Positions 1-8,971 are shown, counted from the stretch's first letter. The stretch is 37,943 nucleotides of DNA from Candidatus Izemoplasma sp. (GCA_029939945.1 JAOZRX010000013.1:1-37943); one strand, 5' to 3'. Notes: generated by a model not told the origin, from the letters alone. A program made the numbers and translations.

Positions 1-29
1 ATAAGCAATTTCTTTCTATTTAGTTATTA

Positions 30-38
30 TGATATAAT
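30..38 (+). promoter_or_regulatory. Extended -10 promoter of the amidohydrolase gene
   Basis: TGATATAAT matches the TGn extended -10 consensus and lies about 58 nt before the start codon at 96. No convincing -35 is visible. The same box precedes the genes at 6679 and 36151. Confidence 0.55.
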
Positions 39-95
39 AACGCTAAAGATTACCATGCTTTTAACTGACAAAATCAAGTTTAAAAGGAGATAAAA

Positions 96-1448
96 ATGAA
101 GACACTTATTAAAAATGCAAAGGCAATAATTACAATGAATGATAATAATGATGTTTTATATAATCAAAACATATTAATTGAAGATAACCGTATTGTATAT
201 ATTGGAGATAAAGAAGATGATGCTGATAAGATTATTGACGCATCATCAATGTATGTTTATCCAGGATTAATTAATACACATCATCATTTATATCAAACAT
301 TCACAAGAAATCTTCCAGAAGTGCAAAACATGGAGTTATTTCCTTGGTTAAAATATTTATACGAAATATGGAAAAACTTAGATGATGAAGTAATATATTT
401 AAGCTCACTTGTTGGAATGGGTGAATTAGTTAAATATGGATGTACAACAGTATTTGATCATCATTATGTTTTTAGAAGTGATATTGAATGTGATTTTATT
501 GATGTTCAAATGAAAGCTGCTAAAGAAATAGGTGTAAGATTTCATGCATCACGAGGGAGTATGTCATTAGGAGTGGATGACGGTGGATTACCTCCAATGT
601 CAGTTGTAGAATCATTAGATGAAATTATAAAAGATAGTGAGAGGGTAATTAAGAAATATCACGATACTAGTAAATACTCGATGAATCAAATTGTACTAGC
701 TCCTTGCTCACCTTTTAGTGTGAGTGATGAACTTATGATTCAAAGTGCAGTTTTAGCTAGAAAATATGGAGTTAAACTTCATACTCACCTAGGAGAAACT
801 CTAGATGAAGAAAAATACTGTTTAGAAACAGCAAAAAATAGACCTCTTGCTCATATGGAAAGTTTAGGGTGGGTTGGAGAAGATGTCTTTTTTGCTCATG
901 GTATACATTTTAATGATGATGAATTAGAATTACTTGCAAAAACTAAAACAGGAATAGCTCATTGTCCTATTTCAAATCAAAAATTATCAAGTGGAATAGC
1001 GAGAATTAGCGAAATGGTTAAAAAAGATATTCCTGTAGGTCTTGCAGTAGACGGTTCAGCATCCAATGATGGATCAAATTTACTAGCAGAGCTAAGAGCT
1101 GGATATCTACTTCAAAGATTAAAATATAGTAACAATTCAATTACTCCAAAAGAAATGTTGGAAATTGCAACTAAAGGTGGAGCTAGGTTACTAGGAAGAA
1201 ATGATATTGGTTATTTAGATGTTAATATGGCTGCTGATATGTTTATGATAGATATAGATAGATTACAATATGTAGGAACAAATAAGGACCCAATAGCGTT
1301 ACTTGCAACTGTTGGAGTAAATCATCCAGTTGATTACACTATAATTAATGGTAAAGTAGTAGTTGAAAATGGGAAAATCTTAATAATTGATGAATTAAAT
1401 ATAGTAAAAAAGGCTAATATTAAGTTCGAAAAATTTATTAAATTATAG
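96..1448 (+). CDS. 8-oxoguanine deaminase-type amidohydrolase
   Basis: This is a 450-residue cytoplasmic metal-dependent deaminase of the amidohydrolase superfamily (AtzA/AtzB/TrzN and 8-oxoguanine deaminase group). These enzymes hydrolyse an exocyclic amino group on purine- or triazine-like rings. Metal-binding motifs are in the expected order: H62xH64 in GLINTHHHLYQTF, H229xH231 in LHTHLGET, H268 in FFAHG, H289 in AHCP and D319 in AVDGSASND. The segments NMELFPWLKYLYEIW and GCTTVFDHHYVF closely follow known bacterial 8-oxoguanine deaminases. Length is normal for the family. The start is supported by AAAGGAG 7-8 nt upstream. It stands before bL25 with no terminator between. The window ends in a molybdenum hydroxylase operon, which fits a purine-catabolism role. 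The exact substrate (8-oxoguanine, guanine or another amino-heterocycle) cannot be fixed from sequence. Confidence 0.85.
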   Translation: MKTLIKNAKAIITMNDNNDVLYNQNILIEDNRIVYIGDKEDDADKIIDASSMYVYPGLINTHHHLYQTFTRNLPEVQNMELFPWLKYLYEIWKNLDDEVIYLSSLVGMGELVKYGCTTVFDHHYVFRSDIECDFIDVQMKAAKEIGVRFHASRGSMSLGVDDGGLPPMSVVESLDEIIKDSERVIKKYHDTSKYSMNQIVLAPCSPFSVSDELMIQSAVLARKYGVKLHTHLGETLDEEKYCLETAKNRPLAHMESLGWVGEDVFFAHGIHFNDDELELLAKTKTGIAHCPISNQKLSSGIARISEMVKKDIPVGLAVDGSASNDGSNLLAELRAGYLLQRLKYSNNSITPKEMLEIATKGGARLLGRNDIGYLDVNMAADMFMIDIDRLQYVGTNKDPIALLATVGVNHPVDYTIINGKVVVENGKILIIDELNIVKKANIKFEKFIKL

Positions 1449-1482
1449 TTGATAATTAAATATAACAATTTAAATGGTTGTA

Positions 1483-1491
1483 TGTTATAAT
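1483..1491 (+). promoter_or_regulatory. Extended -10 promoter of the bL25 gene
   Basis: TGTTATAAT lies 35 nt before the bL25 start. The -35 position is occupied by the near-palindrome AACAATTTAAATGGTT (1464-1479; 14 of 16 bases symmetric), a possible operator. Confidence 0.55.
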
Positions 1492-1525
1492 ATAATAATG
1501 AAAGATAAAATAAAGGAGTGTTAGC

Positions 1526-2131
1526 ATGAAAATAGAACAAAGAATTAATCCTTTAAAAGAAGTCAGGAAACAAAAGTTTCTTCCTGGAATTTTTTATGGA
1601 AAAGGAATTGAATCTGTACCTGTTCAAGTGAACTATCAAGAATTCATTAAAGCTTATCAAAAATATAGAACTAATATGACGTTTAGTATTAATCTTAATA
1701 ATGAGGAACATATAGTTTATATTAAAGAAGTACAAGTTTCAGTTGATAATTATTTATTACTTACTCATTTTGATTTACTTAAAGTATCAAGCACAGACAC
1801 AATTGTGTCTAAAATGCCTCTTGTATTCCATAATAAAGATGAGGCTTCTAAAGGTGGATTCATATTAAATATTAACCTTTACGAAATTGAAGTGGAATAT
1901 TTAGTTGGTCATGGTGTTTCAAATATCGAAGTAGACTTAAAAGACTTAACTCTTGAAACTGCGTTTTATGTAAAAGACGTAGTAATTTCAGAAGGAATTA
2001 CATTACTTGAAAATCCTGATGAAGTAGTTGCTAGTTTATCACGTCCTGCTTTAGAAGTAGAAGAAACAACTGATGAAGATTTAGAAGTTATTGAACAAGA
2101 TGAAGAAGAAGCAGTAGACGAAGAAAACTAA
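1526..2131 (+). CDS. rplY: Large ribosomal subunit protein bL25, Ctc/TL5 type
   Basis: This is a 201-residue protein of the bL25/Ctc family, which binds 5S rRNA in the large subunit; in Bacillus the long form is a general stress protein. The N-terminal domain (about 1-92) has the typical early segment RKQKFLPGIFYGKG and the later VYIKEVQVSVDNYLLLTHFDL. The second beta-rich domain (about 93-180) carries SNIEVDLKDLTLETAFYVKDV and the closing NPDEVVASLSRP. It ends in a Glu/Asp-rich tail, usual for the long form. GGAGTG precedes the ATG by about 8 nt. A strong hairpin terminator follows directly, so it ends the transcription unit that starts at or before the amidohydrolase gene. The family assignment is firm. 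Confidence 0.9.
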   Translation: MKIEQRINPLKEVRKQKFLPGIFYGKGIESVPVQVNYQEFIKAYQKYRTNMTFSINLNNEEHIVYIKEVQVSVDNYLLLTHFDLLKVSSTDTIVSKMPLVFHNKDEASKGGFILNINLYEIEVEYLVGHGVSNIEVDLKDLTLETAFYVKDVVISEGITLLENPDEVVASLSRPALEVEETTDEDLEVIEQDEEEAVDEEN

Positions 2132-2140
2132 TAATAAAAA

Positions 2141-2174
2141 AGTGGTAATCGAATAATCAATTGCCACTATTTTT
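2141..2174 (+). terminator. Rho-independent terminator after bL25
   Basis: A 9-bp stem, AGTGGTAAT paired with ATTGCCACT (one G-U), encloses a loop of about 10 nt and is followed by ATTTTTATT. Confidence 0.85.
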
Positions 2175-2279
2175 ATTGGTTATTATTGTGAGAGACAAAG
2201 TAGTGTTTCACATATTTTTGTACTAGATATTAATAATTTAGTTTTTTTAGATAAAAACTTAGTCATTAAATTAACCAAC

Positions 2280-2288
2280 TGTTATAAT
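2280..2288 (+). promoter_or_regulatory. Extended -10 promoter of the EF-G-like gene
   Basis: TGTTATAAT lies 50 nt before the start codon at 2338, followed by a strong AGGAGGAG ribosome binding site. Confidence 0.55.
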
Positions 2289-2337
2289 GAAGTGAAGAAA
2301 TACAAAATTAATAGATTTATTAGGAGGAGATTTATCA

Positions 2338-4410
2338 ATGAAGCAATATGACATTGAGCACTTACGTACCGTTGCAGTAGTAGGAACACCTGGTTCTGGG
2401 AAAACTTCTTTTATGGAATCAGTGTTATTTGTTACTGAGACTAAATCAAAGAAAGGAATTGTAGAAGATAAAAATACAACTTCTGACTTTCTTGTAGAGG
2501 AAAAAAAGCATTTAACATCGATATCTACTAGTTTAATTCCTGTAGAATATGATGGATTCAAATTCAACTTTTTAGATACTCCAGGTAATAGAGAACTTAT
2601 TAGTGATGTACACCAAGCACTTTCAGTAGTTAAAGGTGCTATTGTTATGATTGATGGAAGTAAAGGAATTGATATCGGTGCTGAACTAGTTTTAGACGAT
2701 GTTATTGAAAGAAATATTCCAACAATTATTTTTGTTAACAAGATGGATAAAGAAAATATCAAATTTGATGGATTATTAGAAAAACTTCAAAAATTACTTG
2801 AAAACAAAGCTGTACCATTTTTATGGCCAGTTGTTGAAGGTAATGACTTCAAAGGGTATATTAATTTAATTGATATGAAAGCAATCGTATTAGAAGGTGG
2901 GAAAATAGTTGAAAAACCAATTCCTGAGGATTTAGAAGATACAGTTGCTGATTTAAGGGACAAAATTGTAGAAGCAGTAGCTATGACTTCTGAAGATTTA
3001 TTAGATAAATATTTTTCAGGTGAAGAACTAACATATGAAGAAATATGTGTTGGATTACGTAAAGGTGTTATATCTGGTGAATTAAAACCTGTTGTTATAG
3101 GTTCTGTTATAAAAGATATTGGAGTAAGAGATTTACTTGAAATGGTTGGTAAATTTATGCCTGCACCAAATGATCTTAAGCCTAAGAAAGGGAAAGAACC
3201 ACAATCAGGAGAAGTAATAGAAAGAGATACAAAAGTTGATGAACCTTTCTCAGCATATGTATTTAAAACTATTGTCGATCCATTTATTGGTTCAATTAAT
3301 TTTATTAAAGTATATTCAGGCTCTTTAAAAAGTGGAGAAAAAGTATTAGTAGCCAATAGTAATAAAACTGTTAAAATTGGAACTATTTCTCTATTAAGAG
3401 GAAAAGAACAACTTGATATTGATGAACTTCGCGCAGGTGATGTAGGTGTTGTTATTAAGATAGATGAAATGTATACAGGTTGTACAATTTGTGATATAAA
3501 ACATCCAATTGTGTTAGATGGACCTGATATTCCAACTGCAACGATATATGTTGCAATTCATCCAAAAAATAAAAAAGATGAAGATAAAATTTCAACAGCT
3601 CTTCACAGATTAATTCTAGAAGACCCTTCATTTGAATATAAACGTAATCGTGAAACTGCTCAACTATTAGTTGGGGGACAAGGTATGACTCATATTAAAT
3701 ATACTTTAGAGAAACTTAAAAACATGTTTAATGTTGATGTTGAAATGTTAGAACAAAAAATTGTTTACCGTGAAAGTATTAAGAGAAAAGCAGATGCTGA
3801 AGGACGACATAAAAAGCAATCTGGTGGATCTGGACAGTTTGGTGTTGTTAAGATGCGTTTCGAACCAATTAATCCTAATGAATCAGAATTTGAATTTGCA
3901 GAAGAGATTCATGGTGGAAGTGTGCCTAGAGGATATTTCCCTGCAGTAGAAAAGGGATTAATAGATACATTCCAAAGTGGTCCACTTGCTGGATTCCCAG
4001 TAATTGGAGTTAAAGCTATTTTATATGATGGATCTTATCACGCTGTAGACTCTAATGAAATTTCGTTCAAATTAGCAGCTGCATTAGCATTTAAGAATGC
4101 ATGTAAAGATGCTAAACCAATAATATTAGAGCCAATCATGAATATTGAAATTATTATAAAAGATGCATATGTTGGGGATGTAATGGGAGATATTAATAAA
4201 AGACGTGGACGTGTTTTAGGAATGGATCCTCTACCTGGTGGGAAACAAAAAATTATTGGTGAAGTACCAGAAGATGAAATTATTAGCTATACAATTGATC
4301 TAATGGCTATGACACAAGGTACTGGAGTATTTAAACGTGAGTTTGGACGCTATGAAGAAGTGCCTGAGTATTTAGTAGATAAAATTATTAATTCATTAAA
4401 AGAAGACTAA
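2338..4410 (+). CDS. EF-G-like translation factor GTPase (paralogue)
   Basis: This 690-residue protein has the five-domain layout of elongation factor G but belongs to the divergent EF-G-like group, not to housekeeping FusA. The P-loop is GTPGSGKT (16-23) instead of the GHIDAGKT form. Switch I lacks the RGITI motif. G3 reads DTPGN (80-84), so the catalytic histidine of DTPGHVDF is replaced by Asn. G4 NKMD (134-137) is intact, as are domain II, domain IV (HKKQSGGSGQFG, EIHGGSVPRGYFPAVEKG) and domain V (DAYVGDVMGDINKRRGRVLGM). Clostridial EF-G-like proteins often have Tyr at the same G3 position, so loss of His seems to be a trait of the group. Slow or differently activated GTP hydrolysis is inferred. 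It has its own promoter and terminator and is monocistronic. The start follows AGGAGGAG. Confidence 0.85.
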   Translation: MKQYDIEHLRTVAVVGTPGSGKTSFMESVLFVTETKSKKGIVEDKNTTSDFLVEEKKHLTSISTSLIPVEYDGFKFNFLDTPGNRELISDVHQALSVVKGAIVMIDGSKGIDIGAELVLDDVIERNIPTIIFVNKMDKENIKFDGLLEKLQKLLENKAVPFLWPVVEGNDFKGYINLIDMKAIVLEGGKIVEKPIPEDLEDTVADLRDKIVEAVAMTSEDLLDKYFSGEELTYEEICVGLRKGVISGELKPVVIGSVIKDIGVRDLLEMVGKFMPAPNDLKPKKGKEPQSGEVIERDTKVDEPFSAYVFKTIVDPFIGSINFIKVYSGSLKSGEKVLVANSNKTVKIGTISLLRGKEQLDIDELRAGDVGVVIKIDEMYTGCTICDIKHPIVLDGPDIPTATIYVAIHPKNKKDEDKISTALHRLILEDPSFEYKRNRETAQLLVGGQGMTHIKYTLEKLKNMFNVDVEMLEQKIVYRESIKRKADAEGRHKKQSGGSGQFGVVKMRFEPINPNESEFEFAEEIHGGSVPRGYFPAVEKGLIDTFQSGPLAGFPVIGVKAILYDGSYHAVDSNEISFKLAAALAFKNACKDAKPIILEPIMNIEIIIKDAYVGDVMGDINKRRGRVLGMDPLPGGKQKIIGEVPEDEIISYTIDLMAMTQGTGVFKREFGRYEEVPEYLVDKIINSLKED

Positions 4411-4428
4411 GAAATATTATATATAAAT

Positions 4429-4485
4429 AAAACTGCATCAACATAATCAATATAGGAAACTATAATAGATTTGATGCAGTTTTTG
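4429..4485 (+). terminator. Rho-independent terminator after the EF-G-like gene
   Basis: A 13-bp perfect stem (AAAACTGCATCAA with TTGATGCAGTTTT) closes a 29-nt loop and runs into a T-rich tract. Confidence 0.9.
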
Positions 4486-4517
4486 TTTGGTATATATGGT
4501 AAATTTCTGAAAATTAA

Positions 4518-4546
4518 TTGTGTCAATATATCACTAAGTGTATAAT
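4518..4546 (+). promoter_or_regulatory. Sigma-70-type promoter of the ion channel gene
   Basis: TTGTGT (4518-4523), a 17-nt spacer and TATAAT (4541-4546) lie 24 nt before the start at 4570. Confidence 0.7.
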
Positions 4547-4569
4547 AAAAATTAGTAGAGGTGATTATT

Positions 4570-6387
4570 ATGAAAAGACTAAAAGCTAAATTACTAAAAG
4601 CAAGAAGTATGATAAGCATAAGAACTTACAAAAGACCAATGCTATTCGTTATTCTTATGATGATTATTATTAACTTGTTGATATTATGTGTAGCAGCAGT
4701 AATAGCCTTATTTGTTGATGACTCTTTTGATAATTTTATTGATTCATTTGTAAATGGAAGTCTAAAGTGGATGTTAACTCCAAATGCAATATTAACAGTT
4801 GAAAATCCACAAATGATGTTTCTTGCAGTTATTGTCTTAATAACTGGATTGATTCTTTTTACTGGAACGATAATTGCTTTGACTACAAACATGATAAAAG
4901 AGTATTTTCAAAAGAAAAAGAGTGGCTCTGGTAAAATATATTTAAGTAATCATATTGTTATCTTAAATTGGAATAACAAAGTTCCTGAACTTGTTTCAGA
5001 TTTACTTCACGTGGAAGATGGTGAAATCACTGTTGTTATTTTAGCAGATATTGATAAATCTTATGCTGAAAAACAAATTATGAATTCTATTAATAAAAAT
5101 GGTGCAAAAGATAACTCTTTAATGAAATTAAATGTACTAGTAAAAAATGGGGATCCACTTCTTACAAGTGATTTAATGGATATTTCTATTGAAGAAGCAA
5201 TCACAGTAATCATAATGAATAAAGGAACATACGAAAATATTACAAAAGATATGTCTAAAAGCGATTTAAACATAATTAAGACAGTGTTGAATATTGGGCG
5301 TATAGATTTTAAAAATGCACCTCCAATAGTCGCTGAAATTAAACGAATTGAAACGAAAGAAAAAATAGAGACAATGGCACGAGTAGTTGAAACATTGAAG
5401 CCACATACATTATTACCAATCTGTTTTGATAGACGACTTGGACAAATCATTGCTCAAACAATTATCCATACTTATATGGAAGATGTCTACTTATCTTTAT
5501 TCTCTTTTGAAGGTTCTGAGGTTTATCGATTAAAAGATACTAGTTTTAGTGTATGTCTAGAGAAATATTCTGATTCCGTACCATTAGCTAGAAATGGTAA
5601 AGATTTATTTGTTTTATCTTTAAATGATAAAGTAAAAGAAAGAATGAGTGAAGTAGAATTAGATATCAGAAAAATAAAGACAAAACACTATAAAGAGGCT
5701 ACGAATCTAGAAGTTTATATTATTGGTAAAAACAATAAACTCGATTTTATATTATCAGCTTTTTATGAATATGAGAAACTATACAAAACTGACTTTAAAG
5801 CACATTGGATTGAAGAAGATGAACTAAATCGCTTTGTAGAGAAAATCAATCAATCTACTAAACCAATTACAATAGTACTTTTGAGCGATGAAGCTCAAGT
5901 TAATGATAGTTTAGATGCTAACGTAATTGATAATTTAATCTATCTCGAGGGTCATTTGAAACGAAAGGATATTAATATTATCGTTGAACTCTTTGATCCG
6001 AAAAACGACGAAATTATTAGGGATTTCAATATTAATAATACAATAATATCTAATAAAATTATATCGCTATTACTAAGCAAACTAGCCCTATACGATGATA
6101 CTGCTAGTTTCTATGAGAATCTTCTAACTCTGAAAATAAATGAAGATGAAGAAGATGACCAAGAAGTAATAATTAGAGCTTCATCGAACATGTTTGATGA
6201 AACTTTTCCAATTACATTTGCAAATAAGAAATCTCTAATTGTATCTATCTATCAAGCATTTGAAGAAAAGATAATTCCTTTTGGATATTTTAGAGAAGGA
6301 ATACTTCATATCTTTTCAGAAAAGCTTCATAATGATGAGAGAATAACTATTGAATCTGCTGATTTACTGGTTTTGATGAAACTCTAA
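4570..6387 (+). CDS. CASTOR/POLLUX-like ion channel with RCK-like domains
   Basis: This is a 605-residue membrane protein. Two clear transmembrane helices (about 20-48 and 82-108) flank a short segment with SLKWMLTPN, which could be a pore loop. A large cytoplasmic region follows. It opens with a Rossmann-like domain (HIVILNWNNKVPELVSDLL, then TVVILAD, GDPLLTSDLMDIS, AITVIIMN) as in RCK/TrkA-N domains, and a second similar domain begins near LEVYIIGKNNKLDFIL. This is the layout of plant CASTOR/POLLUX nuclear ion channels and their bacterial relatives. The K+ filter TxGYG is absent, so ion selectivity is open. The ATG at 4570 is preferred over the in-frame GTG at 4561, because that GTG is part of the GAGGTG ribosome binding site. 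It is monocistronic, with its own promoter and terminator. Confidence 0.75.
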   Translation: MKRLKAKLLKARSMISIRTYKRPMLFVILMMIIINLLILCVAAVIALFVDDSFDNFIDSFVNGSLKWMLTPNAILTVENPQMMFLAVIVLITGLILFTGTIIALTTNMIKEYFQKKKSGSGKIYLSNHIVILNWNNKVPELVSDLLHVEDGEITVVILADIDKSYAEKQIMNSINKNGAKDNSLMKLNVLVKNGDPLLTSDLMDISIEEAITVIIMNKGTYENITKDMSKSDLNIIKTVLNIGRIDFKNAPPIVAEIKRIETKEKIETMARVVETLKPHTLLPICFDRRLGQIIAQTIIHTYMEDVYLSLFSFEGSEVYRLKDTSFSVCLEKYSDSVPLARNGKDLFVLSLNDKVKERMSEVELDIRKIKTKHYKEATNLEVYIIGKNNKLDFILSAFYEYEKLYKTDFKAHWIEEDELNRFVEKINQSTKPITIVLLSDEAQVNDSLDANVIDNLIYLEGHLKRKDINIIVELFDPKNDEIIRDFNINNTIISNKIISLLLSKLALYDDTASFYENLLTLKINEDEEDDQEVIIRASSNMFDETFPITFANKKSLIVSIYQAFEEKIIPFGYFREGILHIFSEKLHNDERITIESADLLVLMKL

Positions 6388-6516
6388 ATGTATTGTACTA
6401 ATGAAACGATTTATTGAAGAAAAATATACTATGCTTGGTTAGGGTATTTTAAAGATGAATCATATTGTCTATCTATAATTGCTGTATATATTATAAGTCT
6501 TGATTGAGTTGCTTTT

Positions 6517-6555
6517 AAAAGGTACACATTAATTGCTGATGTATACCTTTTTTTA
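6517..6555 (+). terminator. Rho-independent terminator after the ion channel gene
   Basis: AAAAGGTACACAT pairs with ATGTATACCTTTT (one wobble) around a 9-nt loop, followed by a run of T. Confidence 0.85.
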
Positions 6556-6604
6556 TTATAAGAATTAAAGAATCAGATATTATATTTAATAATTTATCAA
6601 ATAA

Positions 6605-6613
6605 TGATATAAT
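6605..6613 (+). promoter_or_regulatory. Extended -10 promoter of the GGDEF-EAL gene
   Basis: TGATATAAT lies 66 nt before the start codon at 6679. There is no clear -35. Confidence 0.5.
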
Positions 6614-6678
6614 TTAAAGAGTAGATAATTGCTTTTTATAATAAAAAAATACAGTTAAACAATGTTGGAGGTGTTATT

Positions 6679-8805
6679 ATGAAATTGAAAAAAATACTCA
6701 AAGAAAATCTAACTTTTTCAGCAATTTTATTATTCACTTCACTTTTATGGATTTTTTCATTTTCTTTGTTTCTAATAACTAACAATAACACCAGAAATGA
6801 ATTAGTAGAAATAGAGAGTCTTAGGGCTCATGAACATTACGAGAGTGTTCTAAATGATATATTTATGAAACTTGATAATATTGAAGTTTTTACTGAAACA
6901 GTTGGAGTTGATGATTTAAATCATGTTAGATTTGACGAATTTGTGGAAAATAGTGATTTTAGTAATATTGGATTTATTAGTTTGTCGATTGCTCCAAATG
7001 GAATAATGGAATATTATTATTCTCCATATTTTGACACTGATTTAATTGGACTTGACTTAGTAAACGACGATAGAACTCATGTTAGAGAATCTGTTGCTTA
7101 TGCAATCGAGAACGATGTAGTAGTAATAAATGGTCCATTTATTCTTTTACAAGGAGGAAACGGACTAGTATTTAGAAAAGCAATTTATGAAGATGATGAT
7201 TTTGTAGCAATCATTAATCTTGTTATTGAATATGATAACCTTAATACTCTTTTTGATATTTCTAAATCGAGTGTAGTAGATGTTGGTATTTATAATACTG
7301 ATAATAAACTTTTATTTGGTGAGTTGGAATATCAAGAAAATCTAGCTAGTTTAGACACAATGGATATTGAAGATGTTGATTGGCAAATAGGCATAGATGT
7401 TTCCTGGAATTTCTTTCTAACTGGATTAATTACAAATATAATAATAATTCTATTAGCTATAGTTCTATATGTTTTAGCCGTAACTTATGGAATAAAAGCC
7501 TATCGAAGAAATAGAATTTTATTATCCACTCAAAGCGATTTAATTTATTTTGATAATTTGACTTCACTTCCTAATAGAAGACTTTTAATTAAAGATGTTA
7601 ATTCAATTATAATAAATAATCAACCATTTTATCTTTGTTTTGGTGATTTGGATAACTTTAAGAACTTAAATGATATATTAGGGCATTCTATTGGTGATGA
7701 ATACTTAAGAGAAATATCAGATAGATTCCATAAAATGACAAGTGGAATGTTAACTATTTATCGTTGGGGTGGAGATGAATTCATCTTCTTAATTAAAACC
7801 CATCATAAAGAAACAACTATTGAGATTATTGAAAGTATTTACGAAGTATTTAAGAAACCTATCACTCTAGGTGAAATTGATTATACTGTTTCAATGAGTA
7901 TTGGAGTAGTAAGTTTTCCTACTCATGGAACAACGATAGATGATTTAATTAAAAGAGCTGATATTGTAATGTACGATATTAAATCTCAACAAAAAAATAA
8001 TTACGGATTTTTTGAAGACAAGTATCTTGACAATCTTCAAAGAGAAGTTGATTTTGAGAATAAAGTTAACTCATATTCATTAAATGATTTCGAAGTATTT
8101 TTACAACCTGTGATAAAAGTATCTAATGAAAAGATTTACGGGTTTGAAGGCTTAATCAGGCTGTTTGATAATGAAGGTAAATTAGTTAACACACAGGAAA
8201 TAATTAAAGTTTACGAGCGAAAAGGAGATATACCTAAGTTAGATAAATTTGTTTTTGAAGAAGTGTGTAAATATTATGTAATATTACGAGAAAAATATAA
8301 TAGAAGATATTCATTTTCATTTAATATTTCCCCAATAACTTTATCGAAAGATTTTATCGATTTTGTTAGAGAAATGATTCAAAAATATGGAATAAATCCA
8401 AAATATTTTGTAATGGAAATAATAGAAACAATTGGGTTTAAAGATTTAGATGAATCACTAAGATTATTAAATGAAATAAGAGCATTAGGTATGAGAATTG
8501 CAATGGACGATTTCGGAATGGGATATTCTAGTTTAAGCTATATAACGAGACTTCCATTAAGTGTAATAAAAATAGACCGAGATTTTGTTCACAATTTTCA
8601 AATAAATGAATTTGATAAAATGCTTATTTTAACAATTAGAGATATAAGTAAGTCATTAAATATTGAAATTATTGTTGAAGGTATAGAAACATTTGAACAA
8701 TTAGAATTTATTAAGGAAATTGGCGCACATTATTATCAGGGATATTTGCATAGTAAGCCAATGAGATTAGAAAAATTATTGGAATTATTAGATAAATGCA
8801 AATAG
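6679..8805 (+). CDS. Membrane c-di-GMP enzyme, CHASE-GGDEF-EAL
   Basis: This is a 708-residue sensor enzyme for cyclic di-GMP. Helix 1 (about 13-34) and helix 2 (about 248-275) enclose an extracytoplasmic sensing domain whose conserved pieces (GFISLSIAPNGIMEYYYSP, NDVVVINGPFILLQGGNGLVFRKAI) match CHASE. The cyclase domain has an intact GGDEF (364-368, RWGGDEFIF). No RxxD inhibitory site is seen five residues before it. The phosphodiesterase domain has E490-G-L in place of EAL, with the metal-binding Glu kept, plus FNISPITLS, DDFGMGYSS (610-618), VIKIDRDFV and VEGIETFEQL, so it is probably active. Which activity dominates cannot be told. GGAGGTG supports the start. It is monocistronic; no PilZ or other c-di-GMP receptor is seen in the window. 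Confidence 0.9.
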   Translation: MKLKKILKENLTFSAILLFTSLLWIFSFSLFLITNNNTRNELVEIESLRAHEHYESVLNDIFMKLDNIEVFTETVGVDDLNHVRFDEFVENSDFSNIGFISLSIAPNGIMEYYYSPYFDTDLIGLDLVNDDRTHVRESVAYAIENDVVVINGPFILLQGGNGLVFRKAIYEDDDFVAIINLVIEYDNLNTLFDISKSSVVDVGIYNTDNKLLFGELEYQENLASLDTMDIEDVDWQIGIDVSWNFFLTGLITNIIIILLAIVLYVLAVTYGIKAYRRNRILLSTQSDLIYFDNLTSLPNRRLLIKDVNSIIINNQPFYLCFGDLDNFKNLNDILGHSIGDEYLREISDRFHKMTSGMLTIYRWGGDEFIFLIKTHHKETTIEIIESIYEVFKKPITLGEIDYTVSMSIGVVSFPTHGTTIDDLIKRADIVMYDIKSQQKNNYGFFEDKYLDNLQREVDFENKVNSYSLNDFEVFLQPVIKVSNEKIYGFEGLIRLFDNEGKLVNTQEIIKVYERKGDIPKLDKFVFEEVCKYYVILREKYNRRYSFSFNISPITLSKDFIDFVREMIQKYGINPKYFVMEIIETIGFKDLDESLRLLNEIRALGMRIAMDDFGMGYSSLSYITRLPLSVIKIDRDFVHNFQINEFDKMLILTIRDISKSLNIEIIVEGIETFEQLEFIKEIGAHYYQGYLHSKPMRLEKLLELLDKCK

Positions 8806-8837
8806 ATTGAATGTTATCAAAAAACATCAAAATTAAA

Positions 8838-8871
8838 AGCACCTTCAATATCTAAAATTGTAGGTGTTTTT
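8838..8871 (+). terminator. Rho-independent terminator after the GGDEF-EAL gene
   Basis: The hairpin CACCT-T-CAAT / ATTG-T-AGGTG has a single T-T mismatch and a 7-nt loop, and is followed by TTTTT. Confidence 0.75.
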
Positions 8872-8945
8872 GATGCATGTAAAAATTATTATTGTTAGTT
8901 TATTAATTTAGAACCTAATCTTTATGACTAATTCTTATTTCATAG

Positions 8946-8951
8946 TATAAT
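8946..8951 (+). promoter_or_regulatory. -10 box of the GH17 gene
   Basis: TATAAT lies 20 nt before the start codon at 8972. The -35 region (around TTATGA, 8922-8927) is weak. Confidence 0.45.
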
Positions 8952-8971
8952 AAACTTAAGGATGTGATTAT

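Noticed and set aside
33-48. cre-like core AACGCTAAAG before the deaminase gene
   Set aside because: Only 11 of 15 consensus positions match, with key bases missing.
2185-2215. TGTGA...TCACA pair upstream of the EF-G-like gene
   Set aside because: The spacer is long, the arms are only five bases, and the position is not tied to the promoter; probably chance.
3761-3949. Open frame inside the EF-G-like gene
   Set aside because: It lies in another frame of conserved domain IV and has no ribosome binding site.
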